Source: Streptomyces sp. TLI_235 (GTDB lineage: Bacteria; Actinomycetota; Actinomycetes; Streptomycetales; Streptomycetaceae). Taken from it: a stretch of DNA of 64,000 bases. Positions 39,184-48,593 of this stretch are shown piece by piece. Location: NCBI GenBank assembly GCA_002300355.1, contig NSGV01000001.1:5146001-5210000 (forward strand). Direction: 5' to 3'. The first letter of the stretch is position 1. Each line of letters starts with the position of its first letter. A program made the position numbers and the translations under genes. The notes below the pieces were generated by a model, which saw nothing but the letters and a program-made list of their open reading frames with translations, searched no databases and was not told the origin of the DNA.

Positions 39184-39686
39184 CGGTCTCCCCCGCCACG
39201 GCGCTCCGCGGCCTGCTCTTCGGCGTTACTCCTCGTCAGTACCCGCACGGCTGCCCGCGCGAGTATCCGGGCACGCTACCGCACGGCCGACCGCGGCCGC
39301 CGGGGTGGTCCTGGCGGCGGGCGGACGACGACCTCCCCCCTTGCCGAGCGGGCGCCGCGGGCCGGTACGGCCGGCCGGACGCCCACGGAAATGCCATACC
39401 CCGGGAGCGGTGCGGGAACCCGCCCCGGGTGCCGCCGCAGCGCGCGGGCATGCGGTGCCCGCCGCATCGAAAAGCGCCATTCGGTATATCCGCCGCCGTT
39501 CTTGATAGTCCGTTCGGCGGTATTTCATCGTGTGCGTCCGAGATCCCTCCCGGTATTGCGGCTGACCGTTTGTCCGGTGAATCATCTCCGTTTCTGCGTG
39601 CGCGCGTTCCACCGATGTTCGGAGTTGGGATGTGTACGGTGTTAAGACGTCCCCATTCGGGTGTGCGACTGACGGGAGGGCACGTC
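39184..39686. other. Divergent intergenic region
   Basis: 503 bp, no gene supported. The segment 39478-39640 is markedly richer in A/T (GGTATATCC, TTGATAGTC, GGTATTTCATC) and should contain the promoters of the divergent neighbours. TATCCGCCG near 39490 and CGGCGGTAT near 39515 form an imperfect inverted repeat that may be an operator. Confidence 0.4.
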
Positions 39687-40211
39687 ATGGTGGCGACCAG
39701 GGAGTTGGCCGACGAACTGCCGCTGCAGGATGTCGAGGCGGCCAAGGCCCGGGCGGCGACCCTGCTGCTGGCATTCCGGCACGGGAACCAGTTGTCCTTC
39801 GACGCGCAGCTGGACCGGCTCTTCGCCGACCACGTGGAGCGCGAGGTCACCACCCTGCTGGTGTGGATCGCGGCCGAGGCGGTCCGCAAGGCCTACGCCC
39901 CCGAGGCCGCCGACCGCGTGCTGCGCTCGCTCGCCCGCCGGGCCCCCGCCGACACCTCCGGCGTGCTGCTCGACGAGGAGGCCGCCGACCCGGCCCGGCT
40001 GATCGAGGCCGTCGACACCGGCGACGTCGCGGCCGTCCGCGCACTGGTGGCCGCCACCCCCGACACCACCTGCCTGCTCGGCGGGCTGCTGCAGGCCGTC
40101 GCCATGATGCTGCCGCTGCTGCCCGAGGGGGAGGGCGCCGAGATCGCCGCCGAGCTGCGCCGCCGGCACGGCGGGCGCGCCGCCCAGGTGCCCGAGGCCC
40201 GCCACGGCTGA
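39687..40211 (+). CDS. Hypothetical helical protein
   Basis: 174 residues, soluble, mainly alpha-helical, no signal or metal motif. ATG 39687 follows GGGAGGG. Blocks such as QLSFDAQLDRLFADHVEREVTT and a Met/Leu-rich helix VAMMLPLLPEGEG are visible but match no family I know. It stands alone between divergent promoters and the acylase gene. Confidence 0.6.
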   Translation: MVATRELADELPLQDVEAAKARAATLLLAFRHGNQLSFDAQLDRLFADHVEREVTTLLVWIAAEAVRKAYAPEAADRVLRSLARRAPADTSGVLLDEEAADPARLIEAVDTGDVAAVRALVAATPDTTCLLGGLLQAVAMMLPLLPEGEGAEIAAELRRRHGGRAAQVPEARHG

Positions 40212-40388
40212 GCCGGCCGGGCCGGCGTCCGGTCCGAGTCCGAGCGTTGCCGGCGCCACCGCCATGGGTGGGTAAAACCGTTCGGTCGCAGGCGAGTTGT
40301 GGCATGCACGCTACTAGGCAGAATGTCAGCAACGCCCCTACCGTCGAGTAGCGCAGCACCGCATCCGCAACTCGACCGAGGAGCCGGC

Positions 40389-43178
40389 ATGCAACGACGC
40401 CCCCACCCGCGCAGATTCGCCGCCGCCACCCTCGCGGCCGCCCTGCTGGCCGTATTCGCCCCCACCGCGACCCCCACCGCCGCGGCCGCCCCCACCGCCC
40501 CCACCGACTACTGCGCCGGGAAATGCCTCGACATCCTGCCGCCCGGCGAGAACGGCAACGCCACCCTCGCCGAGATCCTCCTCAACAAGGTCTTCGGCTC
40601 CCGGCCCGCCCACACCGACGACCAGCTCGGCCCGTACGCCAACCTCGCCGGCGCCTACCCGCAGCTGACCGAGGCCCAGCTGCGGAACTTCTTCAACGAC
40701 GCCTCCTTCGGCGTCCCCGCCGACCAGGTCGCCTCCACCACCCGCCCGCGCAGCGACGTCGCCATCGTCCGCGACAAGGCCACCGGTGTCCCCCACATCA
40801 CCGGCACCACCCGCTACGGCACCGAGTTCGGCGCCGGCTACGCCGCCGCCCAGGACCGGCTCTGGGTGATGGACCTCTTCCGGCACGTCGGCCGCGGCCA
40901 GCTCTCCGGCTTCGCCGGCGGCGCCGCCGCCAACCGGCAGCTGGAGCAGAGCTTCTGGCAGGCCGCCCCGTACACCGAGGACGAACTGCAGCTGCAGATC
41001 GACGCCATCGCAGGCCAGGGCGACCGAGCCCGGCAGGCCCTCGCCGACGCCACCGCCTACCTCGACGGCATCAACCAGTACGTCCGCGAGTCCTACAACG
41101 GCCGGTACTTCCCCGGCGAGTACGACCTCACCGGCCACATCGACGCCATGACCAACGCCGGCGGCATCGAGCCGTTCAAGCTCACCGACCTGGTCGCCCT
41201 CGCCTCCGTCGTCGGCGCGCTGTTCGGCTCCGGCGGCGGCGGCGAACTCGCCTCCGCCCAGGTCAGACTGGCCGCCGAGGCGCGCTACGGTACCGCCGAC
41301 GGCGACCGGCTGTGGGCCTCGCTGCGCGAGGCCGACGACCCCGAGGCCGTCCTCACCCTGCACGACGGACAGCGCTTCCCGTACGCCCTGCCGCCGGACG
41401 CCCCGCAGGGCACCGCACTGCCCGACCCGGGCTCGGTCGTCCCCGAGCGGATGGTCCACGACGCCACCGGCACCGGCACCCAGACCGCGACCACCGCCCC
41501 CGGACTGCTGCCCGGCAACCTGCTCACCGCCAAGCACGGCATGTCCAACGCCCTGCTGGTCTCCGGCGCCCACACCGACGACGGCCACCCCGTCGCCGTC
41601 TTCGGCCCGCAGACCGGCTACTTCGCCCCGCAGCTGCTCATGCTGGAGGAGATCCAGGGCCCCGACATCAGCGCCCGCGGCGCCGCCTTCGCCGGCCTCA
41701 GCTTCTACGTGCAGCTCGGCCGCGGCCAGGACTACGCCTGGAGCGCCACCTCCGCCGGCCAGGACATCACCGACACCTACGCCGTCCCGCTCTGCACCAC
41801 CGACGGCAGCCCGGCCGGTCTCGCCGCCGACCACTACCTCTGGCACGGCCAGTGCCTGCCCGTGGAGCGGCTGGAGCGCAAGAACACCTGGAAGCCCACC
41901 ACCGCCGACCCCACCGCGGCCGGCTCCTACACCCTGGTGATGAACCGCACGAACTACGGCCTGGTCACCGCCCGCGGCACCGTCGGCGGCGCCCCCGTCG
42001 CCTTCACCTCGCTGCGCTCCACCTACCGCCACGAGGCCGACTCCATCATCGGCTTCCAGATGCTCAACGACCCCGGCGCGGTGCACGACGCGGCGAGCTT
42101 CCAGCAGGCCGCACAGAACATCAACTACACCTTCAACTGGTTCTACGCCGACTCCCGGGACATCGCCTACTACAACTCCGGCACCAACCCGGTGCGCGCC
42201 GCCGGGGTCGACGCCGGCCTGCCCGTCCGCGCCGAACCCGCGTACGAGTGGCGGGACTTCGACCCGGCGGCGAACACCGCCCGGTACACCCCGCCGGCCG
42301 AGCACCCGCACTCCGTCGACCAGGACTACTACATCTCCTGGAACAACAAGCAGGCCGCCGGCTTCGCCGCCGCGGGCTTCGGCAACGGCTCGGTGCACCG
42401 CGGCAACCTGCTCGACGACCGGGTGAAGGCGCTGATCGCCGGCACCGGGAAGGCGAGCCGGGTCTCGCTCACCGGGGCCATGGAGTCCGCCGCCCTCGCC
42501 GACCTGCGCGCCGAGGACGTGCTGCCCGAACTGCTCCGGGTGATCCGCAGCGCCCCGGTCACCGACCCCGCCCTCGCCGGCGCCGTGCAGAAACTGGAGA
42601 CCTGGAAGGCCGCCGGCGGCCAGCGCCGGGAGACCTCCCCCGGCAGCCACGCCTACCGCGACGCCGACGCGATCCGCACCCTGGACGCCTGGTGGCCGCT
42701 GCTGGCCGACGCGGTCTTCCGGCCAGGCCTCGGCGACGCCCTCTTCACCGCGCTCACCGGTGCCGTGCAGATCAACGAGTCGCCCTCCGGCGGGCAGACC
42801 GGCCCGACCGGCGGCACCGCCAGCGCCAACGAGTCCATCCCGCACAAGGGCTCGGCCTTCCAGTACGGCTGGTGGAGCTACGTCGACAAGGACCTGCGGT
42901 CCGTCCTCGGCGACCCGGTCGCCGGACCGCTCGCCCGCCCGTTCTGCGGCGGCGGCGACCTCGCGGCCTGCCGCACCGCCCTGCTCGACAGCTTGCGGAA
43001 GGCCGTCGCGCAGACCCCGGCCCAGGTCTACCCGGGCGACGCCGACTGCTCCGCCGGCGACCAGTGGTGCGCCGACTCGATCGTCCAGCGCCCGCTCGGC
43101 GGAGTCACCGACCCCAAGTCCACCTGGCAGAACAGGCCCACCTACCAGCAGGTCGTGCAGTTCCAGGCGCACCGCTGA
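40389..43178 (+). CDS. Secreted penicillin acylase-family amidase (peptidase S45)
   Basis: 929 residues with a signal peptide (cut around AAAAP, residue 35). It follows the Ntn-hydrolase plan: alpha chain, spacer, and a beta chain starting at the nucleophile Ser386 in HGMSNALLVSG, which becomes the new N-terminus after self-cleavage. The conserved GYAAAQDRLWVMDLFRH occurs early in the alpha chain. Family members deacylate beta-lactams, lipopeptides (aculeacin) or acyl-homoserine lactones; the substrate cannot be told. ATG 40389 has GAGGAG 5 nt upstream. 40212-40388 is promoter space. Confidence 0.9.
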   Translation: MQRRPHPRRFAAATLAAALLAVFAPTATPTAAAAPTAPTDYCAGKCLDILPPGENGNATLAEILLNKVFGSRPAHTDDQLGPYANLAGAYPQLTEAQLRNFFNDASFGVPADQVASTTRPRSDVAIVRDKATGVPHITGTTRYGTEFGAGYAAAQDRLWVMDLFRHVGRGQLSGFAGGAAANRQLEQSFWQAAPYTEDELQLQIDAIAGQGDRARQALADATAYLDGINQYVRESYNGRYFPGEYDLTGHIDAMTNAGGIEPFKLTDLVALASVVGALFGSGGGGELASAQVRLAAEARYGTADGDRLWASLREADDPEAVLTLHDGQRFPYALPPDAPQGTALPDPGSVVPERMVHDATGTGTQTATTAPGLLPGNLLTAKHGMSNALLVSGAHTDDGHPVAVFGPQTGYFAPQLLMLEEIQGPDISARGAAFAGLSFYVQLGRGQDYAWSATSAGQDITDTYAVPLCTTDGSPAGLAADHYLWHGQCLPVERLERKNTWKPTTADPTAAGSYTLVMNRTNYGLVTARGTVGGAPVAFTSLRSTYRHEADSIIGFQMLNDPGAVHDAASFQQAAQNINYTFNWFYADSRDIAYYNSGTNPVRAAGVDAGLPVRAEPAYEWRDFDPAANTARYTPPAEHPHSVDQDYYISWNNKQAAGFAAAGFGNGSVHRGNLLDDRVKALIAGTGKASRVSLTGAMESAALADLRAEDVLPELLRVIRSAPVTDPALAGAVQKLETWKAAGGQRRETSPGSHAYRDADAIRTLDAWWPLLADAVFRPGLGDALFTALTGAVQINESPSGGQTGPTGGTASANESIPHKGSAFQYGWWSYVDKDLRSVLGDPVAGPLARPFCGGGDLAACRTALLDSLRKAVAQTPAQVYPGDADCSAGDQWCADSIVQRPLGGVTDPKSTWQNRPTYQQVVQFQAHR

Positions 43179-43186
43179 GTCCCGGA

Positions 43187-43232
43187 GCGCAGGCACCCCG
43201 GCCCCGCCCCCACCGGGCCGGGGTGCCTGCGC
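43187..43232 (+). terminator. Acylase gene terminator
   Basis: An 18-bp stem, 43187-43204 with 43215-43232, directly after the stop. Confidence 0.8.
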
Positions 43233-43266
43233 CGGAGCCGGCCCGGGCGCTACGTAGACTGGGCCC

Positions 43267-44664
43267 GTGAGCGACAAGGCCGAGCAGAACCCGTACACCA
43301 CCCGCCCCTCCGACGACGGGGCCACCGGCCCCGAGGCCGAGCTGCGGGCCGTGGAGACCGAGCTCTCCAACCGCTGGCCGGAGAACAAGCTGGAGCCCTC
43401 GCTCGACCGGATCAGCGCGCTGATGGACATCCTGGGCCAGCCCCAGAACTCCTACCCGTCGATCCACATCACCGGCACCAACGGCAAGACCTCCACCGCC
43501 CGGATGATCGAGCAGCTGCTCGGCGGCTTCGAGCTGCGCACCGGCCGCTACACCAGCCCGCACGTGGAGTCGGTCACCGAGCGGATCAGCCTGGACGGCG
43601 TCCCGATCAGCACCGAGAAGTTCGTCGAGACCTACCGCGACATCGAGCCGTACGTGCGGATGGTCGACGAGGGTCAGCCGGTCGCGATGTCCTTCTTCGA
43701 GGTGCTCACCGGCATGGCGTACGCCGCGTTCGCCGACGCCCCGGTGGACGTCGCCGTGGTCGAGGTCGGCATGGGCGGCTCCTGGGACGCCACCAACGTC
43801 ATCGACGCCGCCGTCGCCGTGATCACCCCGATCGGCCTGGACCACACCGACAAGCTCGGCGGCACCACCGGCGAGATCGCGGTGGAGAAGTCCGGCATCA
43901 TCAAGCCCGGCGCGCTCGCCGTCGTCGCCCAGCAGCAGCTGGACGCCGCGCAGACCATCCTCAAGCGGGCCGTCGACGTGGACGCCACCGTCGCCCGCGA
44001 GGGCATGGAGTTCGGCGTGATCCGCCGCGAGGTCGCGATCGGCGGCCAGCTGGTGACCCTGCGCGGCCTCGGCGGCGCCGAGTACGAGGACGTCTTCATC
44101 CCGCTGCACGGCGCCCACCAGGCGCACAACGCGGCGCTCGCGCTGGCCGCGGTCGAGGCGTTCTTCGGCGTCGGCGCGGCCGGCGGCGGCCAGCTGGACA
44201 CCGACAAGGTCCGCCGGGCGTTCTCCGGCGTCGCCTCGCCGGGCCGCCTCGAGGTCGTCCGTCGCAGCCCCACCGTGATCCTGGACGCCGCGCACAACCC
44301 GCACGGCGCCGAGGCCGCCGTCGCCGCGATCGGCGAGGCCTTCGGCTTCACCAAGCTGGTCGGCGTCATCGGCACCAGCGGCGACAAGGACGTCTCCGGC
44401 CTGCTGGAGGTCTTCGAGCCGATCCTCGCCGAGGTCGTGATCACCCAGAACTCCACCCACCGGGCGATGCCCGTCGACGAGCTGGCCGCGCTCGCCGTGG
44501 AGATCTTCGGTGAGGATCGTGTGCAGGTCGAGCCCCGGCTGGACGACGCCATCGACGCGGCCGTCACGCTCGCCGAGGAGGAGGACCTCGGCGGCGCCGG
44601 CGTCCTGGTCACCGGTTCGGTCATCACGGTGGGCGAGGCACGCCTGCTGTTCGGAAGGAAGTAG
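43267..44664 (+). CDS. folC: Folylpolyglutamate synthase / dihydrofolate synthase
   Basis: 465 residues. Mur-ligase-type P-loop ITGTNGKTS (G70-S76), the folate loop region, and ILDAAHNPHGA and GVIGTSGDKD in the C-terminal domain. It adds glutamates to folates. TAGACT (43255-43260) ends 6 nt before GTG 43267 and there is no Shine-Dalgarno, so the transcript may be leaderless. In Streptomyces valS normally lies directly upstream; here it is absent. Confidence 0.96.
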   Translation: MSDKAEQNPYTTRPSDDGATGPEAELRAVETELSNRWPENKLEPSLDRISALMDILGQPQNSYPSIHITGTNGKTSTARMIEQLLGGFELRTGRYTSPHVESVTERISLDGVPISTEKFVETYRDIEPYVRMVDEGQPVAMSFFEVLTGMAYAAFADAPVDVAVVEVGMGGSWDATNVIDAAVAVITPIGLDHTDKLGGTTGEIAVEKSGIIKPGALAVVAQQQLDAAQTILKRAVDVDATVAREGMEFGVIRREVAIGGQLVTLRGLGGAEYEDVFIPLHGAHQAHNAALALAAVEAFFGVGAAGGGQLDTDKVRRAFSGVASPGRLEVVRRSPTVILDAAHNPHGAEAAVAAIGEAFGFTKLVGVIGTSGDKDVSGLLEVFEPILAEVVITQNSTHRAMPVDELAALAVEIFGEDRVQVEPRLDDAIDAAVTLAEEEDLGGAGVLVTGSVITVGEARLLFGRK

Positions 44665-44670
44665 TACCCG

Positions 44671-45015
44671 ATGCGGATCCTCTGCTCCTCGACCCTGATC
44701 GGCGAGGCCCTGCTCATCATGTTCGCCGGCCTCGTCGCGATGCCGCTCTCCGACGTGCCGACCGGCACGATCTGGGCCGTCAGCGGCACCGCCATGGTGC
44801 TGTGCGTGCTGCTCTGCGGCATGATCGAGCGCCCCGGTGCGGTGCCGATCGGCTGGGCACTGCAGATCGGCCTGATCGCCAGCGGACTGGTGCTGCCGAC
44901 CATGTTCGGCCTCGGCGCGGTCTTCGCCGGCCTGTGGTGGTGTTCGGTGCACTACGGGCGCAAGGTCGACGTCATCAAGGCGGCCCGGGCCGCCCAGGCC
45001 GAGCAGACCGCCTGA
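44671..45015 (+). CDS. DUF4233 membrane protein
   Basis: 114 residues with three or four transmembrane helices and a basic C-terminal tail (KVDVIKAARAAQAEQ). It is the usual companion of folC in actinobacteria, 6 bp behind it with AAGGAAG as ribosome site. Role unknown. Confidence 0.85.
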   Translation: MRILCSSTLIGEALLIMFAGLVAMPLSDVPTGTIWAVSGTAMVLCVLLCGMIERPGAVPIGWALQIGLIASGLVLPTMFGLGAVFAGLWWCSVHYGRKVDVIKAARAAQAEQTA

Positions 45016-45118
45016 ACCCCCGCTGAGCGGCCCGTTCGCGTCGGCGGGCCGCACCCGCAGGGTAGTGTCTGCGGTGGCCGAACCCACCGTGCCGAACCCG
45101 ATCCCCTGGAGCCGCACC

Positions 45119-45532
45119 GTGTCCCAGCGCACTCTCGTCCTGCTCAAGCCCGACGCCGTCGCACGCGGTCTGGCCGGCGAGATCATCAGCCGCATCGAGC
45201 GCAAGGCGAACTGGCGGCTGACCGCCCTCGAGCTGCGCACCTTCGACCGGGCGACGCTGGAGCTGCACTACGCCGAGCACGTCGGCCGCCCGTTCTACGA
45301 GCCGCTGCTGGAGTTCATGACCTCCGGCCCGTCGATCGCCCTGATCGTCGAGGGCGAGAACGTCGTCCCCGGCATCCGCGCGCTCGCCGGCGCCACCGAC
45401 CCGCTGCAGGCCGGCCCGGGCACCATCCGCGGTGACTACGCCACCATCACCCGCGAGAACCTGATCCACGCCTCCGACTCGGACGTCTCCGCCGAGCGCG
45501 AGATCAAGATCTTCTTCCCCGCGCACGCCTGA
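45119..45532 (+). CDS. ndk: Nucleoside diphosphate kinase
   Basis: 137 residues, the standard length. The catalytic His is in ENLIHASDS, with KPDAVARG near the N-terminus. GTG 45119 (MSQRTLVLLKPDA) with GGAG 7 nt upstream is the start; an in-frame 18-codon upstream extension is rejected. It balances NTP and dNTP pools. TAGTGT at 45063-45068 is a possible -10. Confidence 0.97.
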   Translation: MSQRTLVLLKPDAVARGLAGEIISRIERKANWRLTALELRTFDRATLELHYAEHVGRPFYEPLLEFMTSGPSIALIVEGENVVPGIRALAGATDPLQAGPGTIRGDYATITRENLIHASDSDVSAEREIKIFFPAHA

Positions 45533-45849
45533 CCCCCGTCTGACGTACGCCCAGGTCGGGCCGGGCGCAACCGCCCTGGCCCGACCAGGTGGAATCGGGC
45601 GGACCGGCCCCGAAACGGCGGAACCCGGAACGCCGACACGGCGTCCCAATCCCGGGAAGAGCCCATCGGCCGCCGGAGAATGGCCAGCATGCCGTACCTC
45701 GCCGTCCGCGGTGAGCGGGCCTGGCTACGATGGACGCAACTTATGGGCCCGGTACGGCTGCTCAGCTGATGTCAGCCCTGTCGTGGGCGCGCGCGATCGG
45801 CCCACTCCCCGCACATGCACACCGAGCTCGGGAAGGCACTGCACACCCC
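45533..45849. other. ndk-mreB intergenic region
   Basis: 317 bp, no gene. An imperfect hairpin at 45552-45588 probably terminates ndk. TACGAT at 45726-45731 could be a -10 element for mreB. Confidence 0.4.
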
Positions 45850-46887
45850 ATGGCCAACAATCTGTCGTTCATCGGCCGTGACATGGCGATCGACCTCGGC
45901 ACTGCCAACACGCTGGTGTACGTCAGGGGCAAGGGGATCGTCCTCAACGAGCCGTCGGTCGTCGCGGTGAACACCAACACCGGCGGCATCCTCGCGGTCG
46001 GCGCCGAGGCCAAGAAGATGATCGGGCGCACGCCCGGCAACATCGTCGCCATCCGCCCGCTCAAGGACGGCGTGATCGCCGACTTCGAGATCACCGAGCG
46101 GATGCTCCGCTACTTCATCCTCAAGATCCACCGCCGCCGCTACCTGGCCCGCCCGCGCGTCGTGGTCTGCGTGCCCTCCGGCATCACCGGGGTCGAGCGC
46201 CGCGCCGTGATCGAGGCCAGCGCCCAGGCCGGCGCGCGCCAGGTGCACATCATCGAGGAGCCGATGGCCGCGGCGATCGGCGCCGGCCTGCCGGTGCACG
46301 AGCCCACCGGCAACATGGTCGTCGACATCGGCGGCGGCACCACCGAGGTCGCCGTGATCTCGCTCGGCGGGATCGTCACCGCGCAGTCCCTGCGGGTGGC
46401 CGGCGACGAGCTGGACAACGCCATCGTCCAGCACATCAAGAAGGAGTACAGCCTCCTCCTCGGTGAGCGCAGCGCCGAGCAGATCAAGATGTCGATCGGC
46501 TCCGCCTTCGCGCTGGAGGGCGAGAAGGACGAGCACGCCGAGATCCGCGGCCGCGACCTCGTCAGCGGTCTGCCCAAGACCGTCGTCATCTCCGCCGCCG
46601 AGATCCGCGAGGCCATCGACGAGCCGGTGGACTCCATCATCGACTCGGTGAAGACCACCCTCGACCAGTGCCCGCCCGAGCTCGCCGGCGACGTCATGGA
46701 CCGCGGCATCGTGCTCACCGGCGGCGGCGCGCTGCTGCGCGGCCTCGACGAGCGGCTCCGCCGGGAGACCGGCATGCCCATCCACATCGCGGAGAACCCG
46801 CTGGACTCGGTCGCCCTCGGCGCCGGCAAGTGCGTCGAGGAGTTCGAGGCGCTCCAGCAGGTCCTGGACGCCCAGCCGCGCCGCTAG
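45850..46887 (+). CDS. mreB: Rod shape-determining actin homologue MreB
   Basis: 345 residues of the actin fold: phosphate-1 loop DMAIDLGTANTLVY, connect motifs, phosphate-2 DIGGGTTEVAVIS and adenosine motif GIVLTGGGALL. In Streptomyces MreB acts mainly in spore-wall synthesis rather than tip growth. First gene of mreBCD-mrdA-rodA. ATG 45850 gives MANNLSFIGRD, five residues longer than the commonest annotation. Confidence 0.97.
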   Translation: MANNLSFIGRDMAIDLGTANTLVYVRGKGIVLNEPSVVAVNTNTGGILAVGAEAKKMIGRTPGNIVAIRPLKDGVIADFEITERMLRYFILKIHRRRYLARPRVVVCVPSGITGVERRAVIEASAQAGARQVHIIEEPMAAAIGAGLPVHEPTGNMVVDIGGGTTEVAVISLGGIVTAQSLRVAGDELDNAIVQHIKKEYSLLLGERSAEQIKMSIGSAFALEGEKDEHAEIRGRDLVSGLPKTVVISAAEIREAIDEPVDSIIDSVKTTLDQCPPELAGDVMDRGIVLTGGGALLRGLDERLRRETGMPIHIAENPLDSVALGAGKCVEEFEALQQVLDAQPRR

Positions 46888-46977
46888 CCCCTCCCCGCGG
46901 GGGGCCGACCGGCGCACACGGCGTCACATCTCCAACTGAACAACCGGTACCAGGGAACGAAGGGGCGCTCCAGCACC

Positions 46978-47916
46978 GTGAGGGACACACGAGAGAGCCG
47001 ACTACTGCTCATCCTGCTGGTCGCGGTCGCCTTCGCCCTGATCACCGTCGACATCAAGGGCGGCGAGGACTCCCCGCTCGGCGGGGTCCGCCGGGCGGCC
47101 GCCGGCCTGCTCGGCCCGGTCGAGCGCGGTGCCTCCGGCCTGGTCGACCCGGTGGCCGGCACCATCCGCGCCGTCCGGGACGCCTCCACGCACCAGCAGC
47201 GCCTCGACCAGATCACCCGGGAGAACACCGAGCTGCGTCAGCGGCTCGCCTCCTCCGACACCGCGTCCGGCCGCACCAAGCAGCTCGACGACCTGCTCCG
47301 GACGGCCGGCAACGGCGGATACACCATCAAGGCCGCCCAGGTCATCGCGATCGGCGCCGCCCAGGGCTTCTCCTGGACGATCACCATCGACGCCGGCAGC
47401 GACGACGGCCTCACCCGCGACATGACCGTCATCAACGGCCAGGGCCTGGTCGGCCGGGTCACCACGGTCGCCCCGACCACCGCCACCGTGCTGCTCGCCT
47501 CCGACCCCGGCTTCACCGCCGGCACCCGGCTGGAGGGCAGCGACGAGATCGGCTTCGCGGCCGGCCAGGGCAGCAGCCCGATGAGGGTCCAGCTGCTCAA
47601 CGGCCGCGCCCAGGTCAAGGCCGGCGACCGGGTCGTCACCTTCGGCTCGCAGAGCGGCCGCCCGTTCGTCCCCGGTGTCCCGATCGGCCGGGTCGTCGAG
47701 GTCCAGGCCACCCCGGGCGAGCTCACCAAGACCATCCTGGTCGAGCCGTACGTGCAGTTCACCCGACTCGACCTGGTCGGCGTCGTCGTGGTGCCGCCGC
47801 GCAGCGACCCGCGCGACGGGGTGCTGCCGCCCAAGCCGACCGCCGCCGCGGCGAACCCGCCGGCCGCCCCCGCGCAGCCGACCACCGCCGCCTCCACACC
47901 CGCAGGGGGGAACTGA
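46978..47916 (+). CDS. mreC: Cell shape-determining protein MreC
   Basis: 312 residues: N-terminal transmembrane helix (8-24), a coiled coil (about 70-92, HQQRLDQITRENTELRQRL) and the paired beta-barrel MreC domain, then an Ala/Pro-rich tail. It links MreB inside to PBP2 outside. GTG start after AAGGGGCG, 90 nt past mreB. Confidence 0.95.
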   Translation: MRDTRESRLLLILLVAVAFALITVDIKGGEDSPLGGVRRAAAGLLGPVERGASGLVDPVAGTIRAVRDASTHQQRLDQITRENTELRQRLASSDTASGRTKQLDDLLRTAGNGGYTIKAAQVIAIGAAQGFSWTITIDAGSDDGLTRDMTVINGQGLVGRVTTVAPTTATVLLASDPGFTAGTRLEGSDEIGFAAGQGSSPMRVQLLNGRAQVKAGDRVVTFGSQSGRPFVPGVPIGRVVEVQATPGELTKTILVEPYVQFTRLDLVGVVVVPPRSDPRDGVLPPKPTAAAANPPAAPAQPTTAASTPAGGN

Positions 47917-47918
47917 CC

Positions 47919-48560
47919 GTGCGTCCGAACCGCATCCTGCTCTCCGCCGTCCTGCTGCTGCTCGGCCTGGTCGTCCAGGTCAGCGTGCTCGGCCGGCTCC
48001 AGCTGCCCGGGGCCACCCCCGACCTGCTGATGCTCGTCGTCGTCGGCCTCGCCCTGGTGTACGGCCCGACCGGCGGCTGCCTGGCCGGCTTCACCGCCGG
48101 CCTGCTCGCCGACCTCGCCCCGCCCTCCGACCACGCGGTCGGCCGCTACGCGCTGGTGCTCTGCCTGGTCGGCTACGCCGCCGGCCTGCTCCGCCCCGAG
48201 GGCGGCCGGCAGCGCTCCGCGGTCAGCGCCCTGATGGTGGTGGCCGTCGCCGCCGTGGTCTCCACCGGCCTGTACGCCTCGGTCGGCGCCCTGGTCGGCG
48301 ACACCGCCGCCCGCCACGTCGGCCTCGCCGGGCTGGTGTTCAGCGCCCTGCTGTACGACGTGCTGCTCGCGCCCTTCGTGGTGCCCGCCGTCATGCTGCT
48401 CGCCCGCCGCTTCGACGGCGGCGTCTCCGGCGCGGAGACCGAGGACCCCGGCGCCTCCGGGCTCGGCAGCCTGGCCCGCTACAAGACCACCCGGGAGTCC
48501 TCGCCGATGCCGACGAGCCAGCGCAAGAAGCGGTCGCTCGGCCTCGCCCGCCGCCCCTGA
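47919..48560 (+). CDS. mreD: Rod shape-determining protein MreD
   Basis: 213 residues with five or six transmembrane helices, the MreD pattern LPGATPDLLMLVVVGLALVYG and GFTAGLLADLAPP. A basic C-terminal tail (SQRKKRSLGLARRP) extends about 45 residues beyond the last helix. It starts 2 nt after mreC. Confidence 0.93.
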   Translation: MRPNRILLSAVLLLLGLVVQVSVLGRLQLPGATPDLLMLVVVGLALVYGPTGGCLAGFTAGLLADLAPPSDHAVGRYALVLCLVGYAAGLLRPEGGRQRSAVSALMVVAVAAVVSTGLYASVGALVGDTAARHVGLAGLVFSALLYDVLLAPFVVPAVMLLARRFDGGVSGAETEDPGASGLGSLARYKTTRESSPMPTSQRKKRSLGLARRP

Positions 48561-48593
48561 CGCCCCGCAGACCCCCGAGGAGGAGTCCCCGCA

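Noticed and set aside
40338..43430. 1030-codon reverse open frame over the acylase gene
   Set aside because: Gly/Val-rich antisense translation without motifs; the forward gene has a signal peptide and catalytic Ser.
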